Assembly: GCA_963700775.1 (NCBI GenBank)
Contig: CAVOYU010000012.1
Coordinates: forward strand, 1 to 64,000
Length of the DNA stretch: 64,000 bases
Direction: 5' to 3'
Source of the DNA: Thermohalobaculum sp963700775
Lineage (GTDB): Bacteria; Pseudomonadota; Alphaproteobacteria; Rhodobacterales; Rhodobacteraceae
Part shown: positions 17,974 through 26,530 of the stretch, one piece after another
How positions within the stretch are numbered: the first letter of the stretch is position 1
Layout of the letters: each line of letters begins with the position of its first letter
The notes under the pieces: model-generated
Told to the model about the DNA's origin: nothing
What the model saw: the letters and a program-made list of their open reading frames with translations, nothing else
Database searches by the model: none
Made by a program: the position numbers and the translations under genes

Positions 17974-18446
17974 CAGCCGGCCTCGAAGGCGCCGGACTTG
18001 CCGCCCGCCTTGTGGGTGAGCCGGATGTCGGTCAGGCGCATGCCGCGATCTACGGCCTTACACATGTCGTAAATTGTCAGCGCCGCCACCGAGACTGCCG
18101 TCAGTGCCTCCATCTCGACGCCGGTCTGCCCAGTGAGTTTGACAGTTGCCTCGATTTCGATACGGTCAGGAGGCGTCGGCACAAGGTCGACCGCAACCTT
18201 GGTCAGCATCAGCGGGTGGCAGAGCGGGATCAGGTCCGGCGTGCGCTTTGCGGCCATGATCCCCGCAAGCCGGGCCACCGCCAACACGTCACCCTTCTTC
18301 GCCTTGCCCTCGACGATCATTGCCAGCGTCGCGGGCGCCATCACCACGGCGCCTTTCGCGACAGCGGTGCGCTCGGTCGCGGGCTTCGAGCTCACGTCGA
18401 CCATCACGGCGCGGCCTTCGTCATCAAAATGGGTGAAGTCGCTCAT
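17973..18446 (-). CDS. moaC: MoaC, cyclic pyranopterin monophosphate synthase
   Basis: A 157-residue enzyme acting with MoaA in the first steps of molybdenum cofactor synthesis. MVDVSSKPATERTAVA near the N-terminus, GIMAAKRTPDLIPLCHPL and MEALTAVSVAALTIYDMCKA are the conserved blocks including the catalytic Lys and Asp. Its ATG overlaps the trpC stop in an ATGA, a typical translational coupling. Confidence 0.95.
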   Translation of the reverse strand: MSDFTHFDDEGRAVMVDVSSKPATERTAVAKGAVVMAPATLAMIVEGKAKKGDVLAVARLAGIMAAKRTPDLIPLCHPLMLTKVAVDLVPTPPDRIEIEATVKLTGQTGVEMEALTAVSVAALTIYDMCKAVDRGMRLTDIRLTHKAGGKSGAFEAG

Positions 18447-19258
18447 GCGGCGCCAGTCCTCGGGAGCGGGTTCGCCAGAAGTGCCTTCGTCGCAGCAGCG
18501 ACGTCCGCCTGGCGCATCAGGCTCTCGCCGATCAGGAAGCTTCGCGCTCCGGCGCGGACAAGGCGCGCGAGGTCGGCTGGGGTGAAGAGGCCGCTCTCTG
18601 CCACCAGCAGACGGTCTTCGGGCACAAGGGGGGCCAGCGTCTCGGTGGTCTCAAGCCGGGTCTCGAATGTCTTGAGGTTGCGGTTGTTTATGCCGAGCAG
18701 GGAGGATTTCAGCTTAAGCGCCCGGTCGAGTTCGGCGCCGTCATGGACCTCGATCAGGGCGTCCATGCCTCGCTCGATGGCCGCGGCTTCAAGCTCTGCC
18801 GCCTGAGCATCTGAAACGCTCGCGAGGATGATCAGAATGCAGTCGGCGCCAAGCGCTCGTGCCTCAGCCACCTGGTAAGTGTCGTAGAGGAAGTCCTTGC
18901 GGATCGTCGGAAGCGAGGTCGCGGCGCGGGCGGCGGTCAGGTGGGAGTCGGCGCCTTGGAAACTCGGCGTGTCGGTCAGGACGCTTAGGCAGGTGGCGCC
19001 GCCAACTTCATAGGCGTGCGCCAGCGCGGGCGGGTCGAAGTCCGCCCGGATCAGGCCCTTGGACGGACTCGCCTTCTTGATCTCGGCGATCAGCCCATAG
19101 CGGCCAGCGGCCTCGGCCGAGGCGAGCGCGGCGCGGAAAGGGCGAACCGGCGGGGCGGCCGTCGCGGCGGATTCCATCTCTGCGAGGGGTCGAGCCGCCT
19201 TGCGGGCGGCGATTTCCTCGAGCTTGTAGGCTTTGATCTTGTCCAGGATGTCGGCCAT
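18443..19258 (-). CDS. trpC: TrpC, indole-3-glycerol phosphate synthase
   Basis: A 271-residue TIM-barrel enzyme of tryptophan synthesis, here without a fused TrpF domain. LIAEIKKASPSKG, TIRKDFLYDTYQV, LLGINNRNLKTFE and VAESGLFTPADL carry the conserved catalytic Lys, Glu and phosphate-binding residues. The open frame extends upstream into trpD, but the ATG at 19258 overlaps the trpD stop by one base and begins the family N-terminus (MADILDKIKAYKLEEI). Confidence 0.95.
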   Translation of the reverse strand: MADILDKIKAYKLEEIAARKAARPLAEMESAATAAPPVRPFRAALASAEAAGRYGLIAEIKKASPSKGLIRADFDPPALAHAYEVGGATCLSVLTDTPSFQGADSHLTAARAATSLPTIRKDFLYDTYQVAEARALGADCILIILASVSDAQAAELEAAAIERGMDALIEVHDGAELDRALKLKSSLLGINNRNLKTFETRLETTETLAPLVPEDRLLVAESGLFTPADLARLVRAGARSFLIGESLMRQADVAAATKALLANPLPRTGAA

Positions 19259-20277
19259 CAGGCCTTCGCCTTCGTCGCCGCCGCCAGCGCCGCTACCTTG
19301 CCCTTGGCGGCGCCGGAGTCGATGCTCTCGGCGGCGATCGCGGCGCCCTCCTTCAGGTCGGCCGCGCGGCCGACAATCACCAGGGCCGCCGCGGAATTGA
19401 GAATCGCCGCGTCGCGATAAGCGCCCTTGGCGCCGCCGAGCAGGGCGCGTAGCCGGACTGCGTTCTCCTCTGGCGCGCCGCCAATGATGTCGCGGAACGG
19501 GTGGACCGGCAGGCCTGCTTCCTCCGGATGAACCTCGCGTTCGCCGATCGCGCCATCCTTCAGGGTGACCACCGCGCTGGGGCCGGCTATGGATATCTCG
19601 TCCGTGCCGTCCGAGCCGTGGACCAGCCAGGCACTCACGGTGCCAAGGGCCTTCAGCGTCTCGGCCATAGGCCTGAGCAGTGCCTGCGAGAACGCGCCGG
19701 TAAGTTGGAACCTGACGCCAGCCGGGTTCGTCAGGGGGCCGAGGATGTTGAAAACCGTGCGGGTGCCGAGCTCGAGCCGCGCCGGCATGACATGCTTCAT
19801 CGCCGAGTGGTGCATCGGCGCCATCATGAAGCAGATGCCGCACTCGTCGATGGCCCGTTGCGCAACATCTGCCGGGACCATGACGTCTATACCCAGTTGA
19901 GACAGCGCATCCGCAGTGCCGGACTTCGATGTCAGCGCCCGGTTGCCGTGCTTTGCCACCGGGACCCCGGCGCCAGCCACGATGAAGGCTGCCGCGGTCG
20001 AGATGTTGAGTGTGCCGCGCCCATCTCCACCGGTGCCAACGATATCGATAGCGCCTTTGGGCGCCCTCACTCCGGCCGCCTTGGCACGCATCGCGGCTGC
20101 CGCCCCGGCGATCTCGTCCACTGTCTCGCCGCGGGTTCTCAGCGCCATCAGGAGCCCACCGGTCTGGGCCATGGTTGCCTCGCCGGACATGATGATGCCG
20201 AATGCTTCCTCCGCCTCATCCCGGGCGAGCGGACCGTCGGCGGCCTTGGCGATCAGGGGCTTCAGGGCGTCGCTCAC
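19258..20277 (-). CDS. trpD: TrpD, anthranilate phosphoribosyltransferase
   Basis: A 339-residue enzyme that joins phosphoribosyl pyrophosphate to anthranilate. The PRPP loop DIVGTGGDGRGTLNIST, KHGNRALTSKSGTAD and FNILGPLTNPA motifs are intact. It overlaps trpG at its start (ATGA at 20274-20277) and trpC at its end, giving a tightly coupled trpG-trpD-trpC-moaC-moeA message. Confidence 0.95.
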   Translation of the reverse strand: MSDALKPLIAKAADGPLARDEAEEAFGIIMSGEATMAQTGGLLMALRTRGETVDEIAGAAAAMRAKAAGVRAPKGAIDIVGTGGDGRGTLNISTAAAFIVAGAGVPVAKHGNRALTSKSGTADALSQLGIDVMVPADVAQRAIDECGICFMMAPMHHSAMKHVMPARLELGTRTVFNILGPLTNPAGVRFQLTGAFSQALLRPMAETLKALGTVSAWLVHGSDGTDEISIAGPSAVVTLKDGAIGEREVHPEEAGLPVHPFRDIIGGAPEENAVRLRALLGGAKGAYRDAAILNSAAALVIVGRAADLKEGAAIAAESIDSGAAKGKVAALAAATKAKA

Positions 20278-20864
20278 GCGGGTTCTCCCTGGCGGGCCTT
20301 GGCGAGGTCGAGGAAGTTCCGCAGCAGCGCATGGCCGTGCTCGCTGGCGATCGACTCCGGATGGAACTGCACCCCGTGAATCGGCCGAGATCTGTGCTGC
20401 AGGCCCATGATCACGCCGGACTGCGATCGGGCGGTCACCTCGAGGCTGTCCGGCAGGCTCTCGGGCCTGACCGTCAGCGAGTGGTACCGTGTGACCGAGA
20501 ACCCCTGGGGCAGCCCATGAAACAAACCGGTGCCGGAATGGGTCACGACAGAGAGCTTGCCGTGCATGACTTCATGGCAGCGCACCACTTCGCCGCCAAA
20601 GGCCTGGCCGATGGCCTGGTGGCCGAGACAAACCCCGAGGATCGGCAAGTCCTCGGGCGCGGTGCGGATCAGATCGAGGCAGATGCCAGCCCGGTCAGGA
20701 TCGCAGGGCCCGGGCGAGATCACCACCGCTTGCGGCTTCATCGCGAAGGTCGCAGCCGCGGAAAGCTCATCGTTGCGCACGACCTTCGCCGCCGCCCCCA
20801 GCTCGCCCAAGTAGTGGACGAGGTTGTAGGTGAAGCTGTCATAGTTATCGATCAGGAGCAGCAT
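20274..20864 (-). CDS. trpG: TrpG, anthranilate synthase glutamine amidotransferase subunit
   Basis: A 196-residue class I glutamine amidotransferase that supplies ammonia to TrpE. The nucleophile Cys79 is in GVCLGHQAIG and the His-Glu pair in GVQFHPESI. The start at 20864 (MLLLIDNYDSFTYNL) is the family N-terminus; the open frame upstream of it is not conserved. trpE lies 4 kb away on the same strand, beyond two opposite-strand genes, so trpG must have a promoter in the 146-base gap before 21011. Confidence 0.95.
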   Translation of the reverse strand: MLLLIDNYDSFTYNLVHYLGELGAAAKVVRNDELSAAATFAMKPQAVVISPGPCDPDRAGICLDLIRTAPEDLPILGVCLGHQAIGQAFGGEVVRCHEVMHGKLSVVTHSGTGLFHGLPQGFSVTRYHSLTVRPESLPDSLEVTARSQSGVIMGLQHRSRPIHGVQFHPESIASEHGHALLRNFLDLAKARQGEPA

Positions 20865-21010
20865 GGCGCGGGCGACTTTCTGTTGCAGAGGCGGCCAAAG
20901 CGCTGTAGCGCCGGTCGCCGCTTGCGGGTATAGATGCGCCGACAGGACTGCGCACGTCAAGGCGAGGCGGATGTGCTCGGGTTGAAGGCAGCGTTAGGGC
21001 AGGGTGGGAC

Positions 21011-22018
21011 ATGGCCAGACCCTTCGACGAGGACGACGAAGAGGAACGCCGCGCCGGCTGGTGGGGGCGCTTCTGGCGGGGAGCGATCTTTTCGGTCTTG
21101 GTCTGTGCTGTCGCGATTTGGGCGCTGTCGGTCTACGTGCTTCCTCCGCCGAAAGAGCCGATGCCGGAAAGCGACGCCGTGGCAGACGCATCACCGAAGG
21201 TGATTGCTGGCATCGAGGTCTCGGACTCGCCCGCCTACAGCGCACCTGCCGAGACCGAAAGCGCCCAGACCGATCTGGAACCGATCGGGCCAATCGAACT
21301 CGCGGGCCCGGCGCTGACAGTGAATGCGACCGCGTTCAGCATCGATGCCGCGACACCGCTGGTGGCGGTGGTGCTGGATGACAGCGCCGCCGACCCGCTG
21401 CTCCACCCGGCTATGTTCGCGTTGGACCTGCCACTCACGGTCGGCGTGATCGCTGGCAAGGACGGCGACCGGGTCACGGCCAAGACCGCGTGGGACGCAG
21501 GCTACGAGGTGGTCGCCGAGTTGCCGCTCGTCGATCAGGGCCAGGGTGGCGGCGTGATGCTGGAATACGGGATGCCGCAGGAAGAGGCGACGACCCGCGC
21601 CATCGCACTGATGCAACGCCTGCCAATGGCGGTGGCGGCTTCACGCCCGCTCTCGGCTGCGGTTCCGCCCGATGCCGAGGTGCTCGGCGGCATCGACAGC
21701 GCCCTTGCGCCGCATGGTTTCGGCTATGTCGACATTGTCGTCGGGCCTGAGGATGCCTCGATGACCGAAAATGCCGGGCTGATTTCCCGGGTGGGGGTGA
21801 GCCGCTTCATCATCCCGGCTGGTGCCAGCGCTGCCGATGCCCATTCAATCCTCGATCTTGCTGCCGCCGACGCAATGAAGCGCGGTGGCGCCGTGGTCTA
21901 CGCTAAGCCTGGTGAGCAAGTCTTCTTGGCACTGCAACTTTGGGGGGGCGAGGGGTCCGAGGGCGTGGCGCGGCTCGCCCCACTCTCGGCGGTCATCTCC
22001 CGGCAGTTCGGCGGCTAG
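21011..22018 (+). CDS. YibQ-like divergent polysaccharide deacetylase family protein
   Basis: A 335-residue protein with a charged N-terminus (EDDEEERR), one membrane anchor (AIFSVLVCAVAIWALSVYVL), an Ala/Pro/Glu-rich linker, and a periplasmic domain from about residue 110. The domain pattern (LVAVVLDDSA, LPLTVGVIAGKDGD, AWDAGYEVVAELPL, SAAVPPDAEV) fits the divergent deacetylase (YibQ/DUF610) fold, though the usual metal-site His residues are not obvious. From memory, Rhodobacter sphaeroides has yibQ between trpE and trpGDC, which supports the call. It is divergent from trpG. Confidence 0.65.
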   Translation: MARPFDEDDEEERRAGWWGRFWRGAIFSVLVCAVAIWALSVYVLPPPKEPMPESDAVADASPKVIAGIEVSDSPAYSAPAETESAQTDLEPIGPIELAGPALTVNATAFSIDAATPLVAVVLDDSAADPLLHPAMFALDLPLTVGVIAGKDGDRVTAKTAWDAGYEVVAELPLVDQGQGGGVMLEYGMPQEEATTRAIALMQRLPMAVAASRPLSAAVPPDAEVLGGIDSALAPHGFGYVDIVVGPEDASMTENAGLISRVGVSRFIIPAGASAADAHSILDLAAADAMKRGGAVVYAKPGEQVFLALQLWGGEGSEGVARLAPLSAVISRQFGG

Positions 22019-22121
22019 GGTGTCGGACGATTTCAACTCTGGACTTTCGCCCCGCTGACTGACTGTTGCAGACGTGAGTCGTGCGGGCAACATCCCCCTT
22101 TTTTGGCCTGATTTCCGACAT

Positions 22122-22141
22122 TTTCGCTTTTTAGAGCGAAA
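22122..22141 (+). terminator. Small hairpin between the YibQ-like and autotransporter genes
   Basis: Arms TTTCGCT and AGCGAAA with a six-base loop. There is no T tract after it, so it may be an upstream regulatory hairpin instead of a terminator. Confidence 0.3.
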
Positions 22142-22225
22142 CCGCAAAGCTACTACTCAATGAATGGCAGGGCAGGGGCAACACCTGCCGTGGGCGTAAC
22201 ACCTGTCGAGCAATGGAGGTATTGC

Positions 22226-24904
22226 ATGAGTTTCGCTGTCGCTGGCGTTCCGGCAAAGAGACTGGCGCTGATGTTTCTGTCCACGTCCGTGGTCGCACTG
22301 GCTTCGGTTCAATCGCAAGCAGATACGTGCACGCCGCCGGGAACAGCGGGCAACGACAATGTCACCTGTCAGGCGGACGGCAATGCGGACAATACGCCAT
22401 ACAATTCTGGAGCAGGCGCCGACACCATCGGGATCGTGAGCGGCACCTTCGCCGGCAACATCGCGGCGGGCGACGGCAACGACACTGTTACGCTGGATGG
22501 CGGCACGGTAAACGCGCAGATCATCGGCGGGAACGACAACGACACGATCAACCTGATCTCAGGCTCGGCGCAGAGCGTTAACGGTGCGGCGGGAGCGGAC
22601 ACGATCACGCTGGATGGGGCCACTATCGGCAACGATATTCAGGCGTCGGGTGGCAACGACAACATCACCCTGCTTTCCGGCAGCACTGGCGGCGACGTAA
22701 ACTCCGGCTCCGGCGACGACACAGTGCTGCTCGATGGCGCTACGGTCGGAGACGACATCGTCACCGGCGACGGCAACGACAGTATCACTGTCCAATCCGG
22801 AATTATCACCAACGAGATCGAGGCCGATGCCGGCAACGATGTCGTACAGATGCTGGGCGGTTCAGTGCGCACCATCCTGACCCGGCTCGGCGATGACACA
22901 ATCACGCTGGACGGCGGTGATATCGTGAATGATATCAATGCGGGCGCCGGCGCGGATACGATCAATCTTTTCTCGGGAACGATCGGCGGCCTCGTGCTGG
23001 GGGACACGGAAGACGACATCTTCAATTTGAATGGCTTGGTCTCCGCTGCGGACCTGGACGGTGGTGACGGGGCTGACACCTTCAACCTTCTCTCCGGCTC
23101 TATCGGCGATGTACTGGGCAACCTCGGCAACGACACTTTCACGCTCAATGGCGCTACGGTTGCAGGCAATCTGGACGGCGGTGACGGGGATGACAGCTTC
23201 GCGCTGACTTCCGGCAGCTTCGGCGGAAACCTGCTGGGCGGCGACGGTTCGGACAGCGCGACGATTGGCGCGGCCTTCGACCTCACCACGATCACTGGTA
23301 CGCTCGACGGCGGCGACGATGCCGCAAGCGGCGACGGATTCACCGATGTCCTGAGCATCGGAGCGGCTGGTACCCTGTCAGGCGCCAGCCTGACGAACTG
23401 GGAGCGGATCAACATCAACGCCGGTGGGGGGACGCTGGCGCTCAGCGGCGGCACGCTTACCGTATCCGACGAGGCAACGCTTGGCCTTTTCGTCAACAGC
23501 GGCACTCTTGACCTGATGACCGCGATGGCGATCACCGGCGACGTCACGGTGGCCGGCGGTCGGCTTCTGGCGGCGACCCCGGGGGGGACAGGTTCCTACT
23601 CGGTGTCCGGTGACCTCTCGAACTCGGGCACAATCGATCTGACCGGCACCACGCCGGCTGCCGGCGACACCTTCAGCGTGGCAGGCGACTATTCCGGAGG
23701 CGGGTCCATATTGATGGACGCCGTGATCAACCCCGGCGGCGCCTCCGACCAACTCGTGATCGGCGGCACGATATCGGGCGGGCCAACCACGATCACGCTC
23801 ACCAATGTAGGTGGCACCGGTTTCGATACGGGCACTGGCCCGGGCTCCGGGTTCGCGCTGGTCGACAACTCGGCAGGTCCGGGCGTCGCTGCCGGCCAGT
23901 TTGCTCTGGCAGGCGGTCAGGTCACGGTCGGCGCCTTCTCGTACGGTCTTGTTGCCGAGACCGATGGAATCCTCTACCTGCAATCTGCAGTGCTCGATCA
24001 GGTGCTCGGTTATGCCGCGCTGCCCGAGGTGATCCGCGAGCGCTTCCCGATCCTGCGCGACCGGCTTGGTGAACGGCGCTACGGCACCGGTGGCACGCCT
24101 GCGCTGGGCGAGACTGACAATGCCGGCCTCTGGGCGAGGATTGACGCGGACCACCGCGACATCGAGAGCGGCTCCGGCTGGGATCAGGACCGTGGCGAGC
24201 TCGAAATCGGCCTCGATATCCCGGCGACGTCCATCGGCGGCGGCGTAGTCGTGTTCGGGATCAGCGCTCATGCGGTGACAACCTCGGCCAATGCGGCGCA
24301 GGGGAGCGATGTGGACGCGACCGGCTACGGGGCCGGCCTGAGCTTCACCTGGTTCGGTGACGCTGGCCTATATGCCGATCTTCAGGGCCGGATGACTGCC
24401 TGGAGTCCGGATGTCAGTGCGCCGACGGGCGGCTCGTCCAGCATCAACGGGCTGAGCTGGGGCACAGCGTTCGAGCTCGGGAAGCGGATCCCGCTCGGCG
24501 ACTCGCTCTCGGTCACCCCGCGCGCGCAGGCGGTTTACACCGATGTTGATTTTGACAGCTTCACCGACTCGGGTGGCGTGAATGTCAGCCTCGATGACGG
24601 CGACAGTTTCGTCCTCGGCGGTGGCGTCACGCTAGAGACTCTGCTGAGCGATAGCGGGGTCGCGCTGTTTGCCGATGCGGGCGTCACCCACGATCTGATG
24701 AAAGACAGCTCAATCGATGCGTCGGGCACTGTGTTCCGGTCCAAGCTCGAGGATACCTGGGGCGAGGTCGCCGTGGGTATTTCGGCTGCGCTCGGTAACG
24801 GTACGTCTGCCTATGTGAAGGGGGACCTGGGGTCGCCCTTCGGCGACACCTTCGGCAACTCGCTGAGCTATGGCGCCGAGGCCGGAGTCCGGATCAACTT
24901 CTGA
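22226..24904 (+). CDS. Autotransporter with RTX-like repeat passenger and C-terminal beta-barrel
   Basis: An 892-residue predicted outer-membrane protein. It starts with a signal peptide (KRLALMFLSTSVVALASVQSQA). Residues about 60-365 are roughly 14 tandem units of about 20 residues with Gly-Asp/Asn-rich turns such as GDGNDTVTLDGGTV and SGDDTVLLDGATV, resembling calcium-binding RTX or beta-helix rungs, alternating LDG and SG forms. A beta-helix-like region follows (about 365-610). The last roughly 260 residues, from NAGLWARIDADHRD, form an autotransporter barrel with a terminal Phe (GAEAGVRINF). ATG 22226 has a TGGAGGT site. It stands on the strand opposite to trpE and trpG, between them. The passenger role (adhesion, autoaggregation) is inference. 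Confidence 0.85.
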   Translation: MSFAVAGVPAKRLALMFLSTSVVALASVQSQADTCTPPGTAGNDNVTCQADGNADNTPYNSGAGADTIGIVSGTFAGNIAAGDGNDTVTLDGGTVNAQIIGGNDNDTINLISGSAQSVNGAAGADTITLDGATIGNDIQASGGNDNITLLSGSTGGDVNSGSGDDTVLLDGATVGDDIVTGDGNDSITVQSGIITNEIEADAGNDVVQMLGGSVRTILTRLGDDTITLDGGDIVNDINAGAGADTINLFSGTIGGLVLGDTEDDIFNLNGLVSAADLDGGDGADTFNLLSGSIGDVLGNLGNDTFTLNGATVAGNLDGGDGDDSFALTSGSFGGNLLGGDGSDSATIGAAFDLTTITGTLDGGDDAASGDGFTDVLSIGAAGTLSGASLTNWERININAGGGTLALSGGTLTVSDEATLGLFVNSGTLDLMTAMAITGDVTVAGGRLLAATPGGTGSYSVSGDLSNSGTIDLTGTTPAAGDTFSVAGDYSGGGSILMDAVINPGGASDQLVIGGTISGGPTTITLTNVGGTGFDTGTGPGSGFALVDNSAGPGVAAGQFALAGGQVTVGAFSYGLVAETDGILYLQSAVLDQVLGYAALPEVIRERFPILRDRLGERRYGTGGTPALGETDNAGLWARIDADHRDIESGSGWDQDRGELEIGLDIPATSIGGGVVVFGISAHAVTTSANAAQGSDVDATGYGAGLSFTWFGDAGLYADLQGRMTAWSPDVSAPTGGSSSINGLSWGTAFELGKRIPLGDSLSVTPRAQAVYTDVDFDSFTDSGGVNVSLDDGDSFVLGGGVTLETLLSDSGVALFADAGVTHDLMKDSSIDASGTVFRSKLEDTWGEVAVGISAALGNGTSAYVKGDLGSPFGDTFGNSLSYGAEAGVRINF

Positions 24905-24928
24905 TGTCGTATCGCTGCGGAATGCGGA

Positions 24929-24958
24929 GGAGCGCAGACCTGTACCGGTCTGCGCTCC
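24929..24958. terminator. Strong bidirectional terminator between autotransporter and trpE
   Basis: Perfect 12-base arms GGAGCGCAGACC (24929-24940) and GGTCTGCGCTCC (24947-24958) around TGTACC, followed by TTCATCTTT. It serves the convergent ends of both genes and separates trpE from trpG. Confidence 0.8.
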
Positions 24959-24980
24959 TTCATCTTTCCGGCCCGATCCG

Positions 24981-26510
24981 TCAGTTGAAGTTGCGAGCCA
25001 CCGCTGCAGCGTGCATAAGCGCTTTCGACTTGTTCACGGTTTCCTGGAACTCGGCCTCGGGGTCGGAATCGTAGACCACGCCGCCGCCCGCCTGAACATA
25101 GAGCGTGCCGTCCTTGACCACCCCCGTCCTGAGCGCGATGCACGTGTCCATCTCGCCCGCGGCGGAGAAATAGCCGACCGCGCCAGCATAGATGCCGCGC
25201 TTCTCTTTCTCCAGTTCGTCGATTATCTCCATCGCCCGGATCTTTGGAGCGCCCGAGACGGTTCCCGCCGGCAGGCCGGCGAGCAGCGCGGAAAGCGCGT
25301 CCTGATCGTCGCGGAGCTCGCCGTCGACGTTCGAGACGATGTGCATGACATGGCTGTAGCGCTCGACGGTGAACTGCTCGTTCGGGTCTACGGTGCCGAT
25401 CTTCGCCACCCGGCCGACATCGTTGCGCCCGAGGTCGAGCAACATCAGATGCTCTGCCCGCTCTTTCGGGTCGGCAAGCAATTCCTCCTCCAGCGTCTTG
25501 TCCTCCTCAGGTGTCTTGCCTCGTGGGCGGGTGCCCGCAATCGGGCGGATCGTCACCGTGCGACCGCGGACCCGGACCAGGATCTCGGGGCTGGCGCCGA
25601 CGATCTGGAATCCAGTCGCGCTTTCAGAAGCCTGCCCACCGAAATTAAAAAAGAACATATAGGGACTGGGATTGATCCGCCTGACCGCGCGATAGAGTGA
25701 GAACGGCTCGACATCCAGCGGCAGCGCCCAGCGCTGGGAGGGGACCACCTGGAAAATGTCGCCGGCACCGATGTATTCCTTCGCCCGCTCGACCATGTCC
25801 AGATACTCGCCATGGGTGGTGTTCGAGACTGCGTTGACCGCACGGGCTACCTCACCGGTCATCGGTGTCACGGGAGTCCCGTGGTGGGGCGCCCGGTCGA
25901 TCGCAGCGAGCGCTTCCATCAGCCGGTCCGAGGCAGCGCTGTAAGCGGCGGCGGCCTCCACTCCCGGATCGTACCAGACAGGTACCACAAGTGTGACCAT
26001 GTCGCGGACATTGTCGACAATCGCGACCAGGCGCGGACGGAGCAACATGGCATCGGGCAGGCCGATCGGATCCGGATTCGGTTCCGGCAAGCGCTCGACC
26101 AGACGGATCATGTCATAGCCGAGATAGCCGAACAGCCCCGCCGCCATCGGGGGCAGGGCGCGGGGGAGATCGATGTGGCTCTCGGCGATCAGGGCGCGCA
26201 GGCTCTCCAGCGTCGACCGTGCCTCCGGTGCAAATGCACCGGGATCGGCGGCGGCGCGGCGGTTGATCTCGGCCCGGTCGCCGCGGCACCGCCAGATCAG
26301 GTCGGGATCGCAGCCCAGGACCGAGTAACGCCCGCGGATCTCGCCACCGGTTACCGACTCCAGCAGAAAGCTGTTGGCCGCCGCATCGGTCAGCTTCAGC
26401 ATCAGCGAGACCGGCGTGTCCATGTCGGCGACCACCTGGGCCCAGACCGCCTGGTTCACGCCGGCGCCATAGGCGCGCGCGAAGACATCGGGAGACGGGC
26501 TGACCTCCAT
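24981..26510 (-). CDS. trpE: TrpE, anthranilate synthase component I
   Basis: A 509-residue chorismate-using enzyme. The N-terminal tryptophan-binding region has SFLLESVTGGEIRGRYS (LLES motif for feedback inhibition). Conserved blocks IRPIAGTRPRG, LLDLGRNDVGRVA, YSHVMHIVSNVDG and LPAGTVSGAPKIRAMEII form the active site. It begins 20 bases after ppiD ends and is probably co-transcribed with it. The gene is complete. Confidence 0.95.
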   Translation of the reverse strand: MEVSPSPDVFARAYGAGVNQAVWAQVVADMDTPVSLMLKLTDAAANSFLLESVTGGEIRGRYSVLGCDPDLIWRCRGDRAEINRRAAADPGAFAPEARSTLESLRALIAESHIDLPRALPPMAAGLFGYLGYDMIRLVERLPEPNPDPIGLPDAMLLRPRLVAIVDNVRDMVTLVVPVWYDPGVEAAAAYSAASDRLMEALAAIDRAPHHGTPVTPMTGEVARAVNAVSNTTHGEYLDMVERAKEYIGAGDIFQVVPSQRWALPLDVEPFSLYRAVRRINPSPYMFFFNFGGQASESATGFQIVGASPEILVRVRGRTVTIRPIAGTRPRGKTPEEDKTLEEELLADPKERAEHLMLLDLGRNDVGRVAKIGTVDPNEQFTVERYSHVMHIVSNVDGELRDDQDALSALLAGLPAGTVSGAPKIRAMEIIDELEKEKRGIYAGAVGYFSAAGEMDTCIALRTGVVKDGTLYVQAGGGVVYDSDPEAEFQETVNKSKALMHAAAVARNFN

Positions 26511-26530
26511 CGCGCGTCTCGCGCCCGTGC

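Noticed and set aside
22639..23547. Minus-strand frame rich in Pro and Ser over the autotransporter repeats
   Set aside because: It is the reverse reading of a Gly-Asp repeat region and has no independent support.
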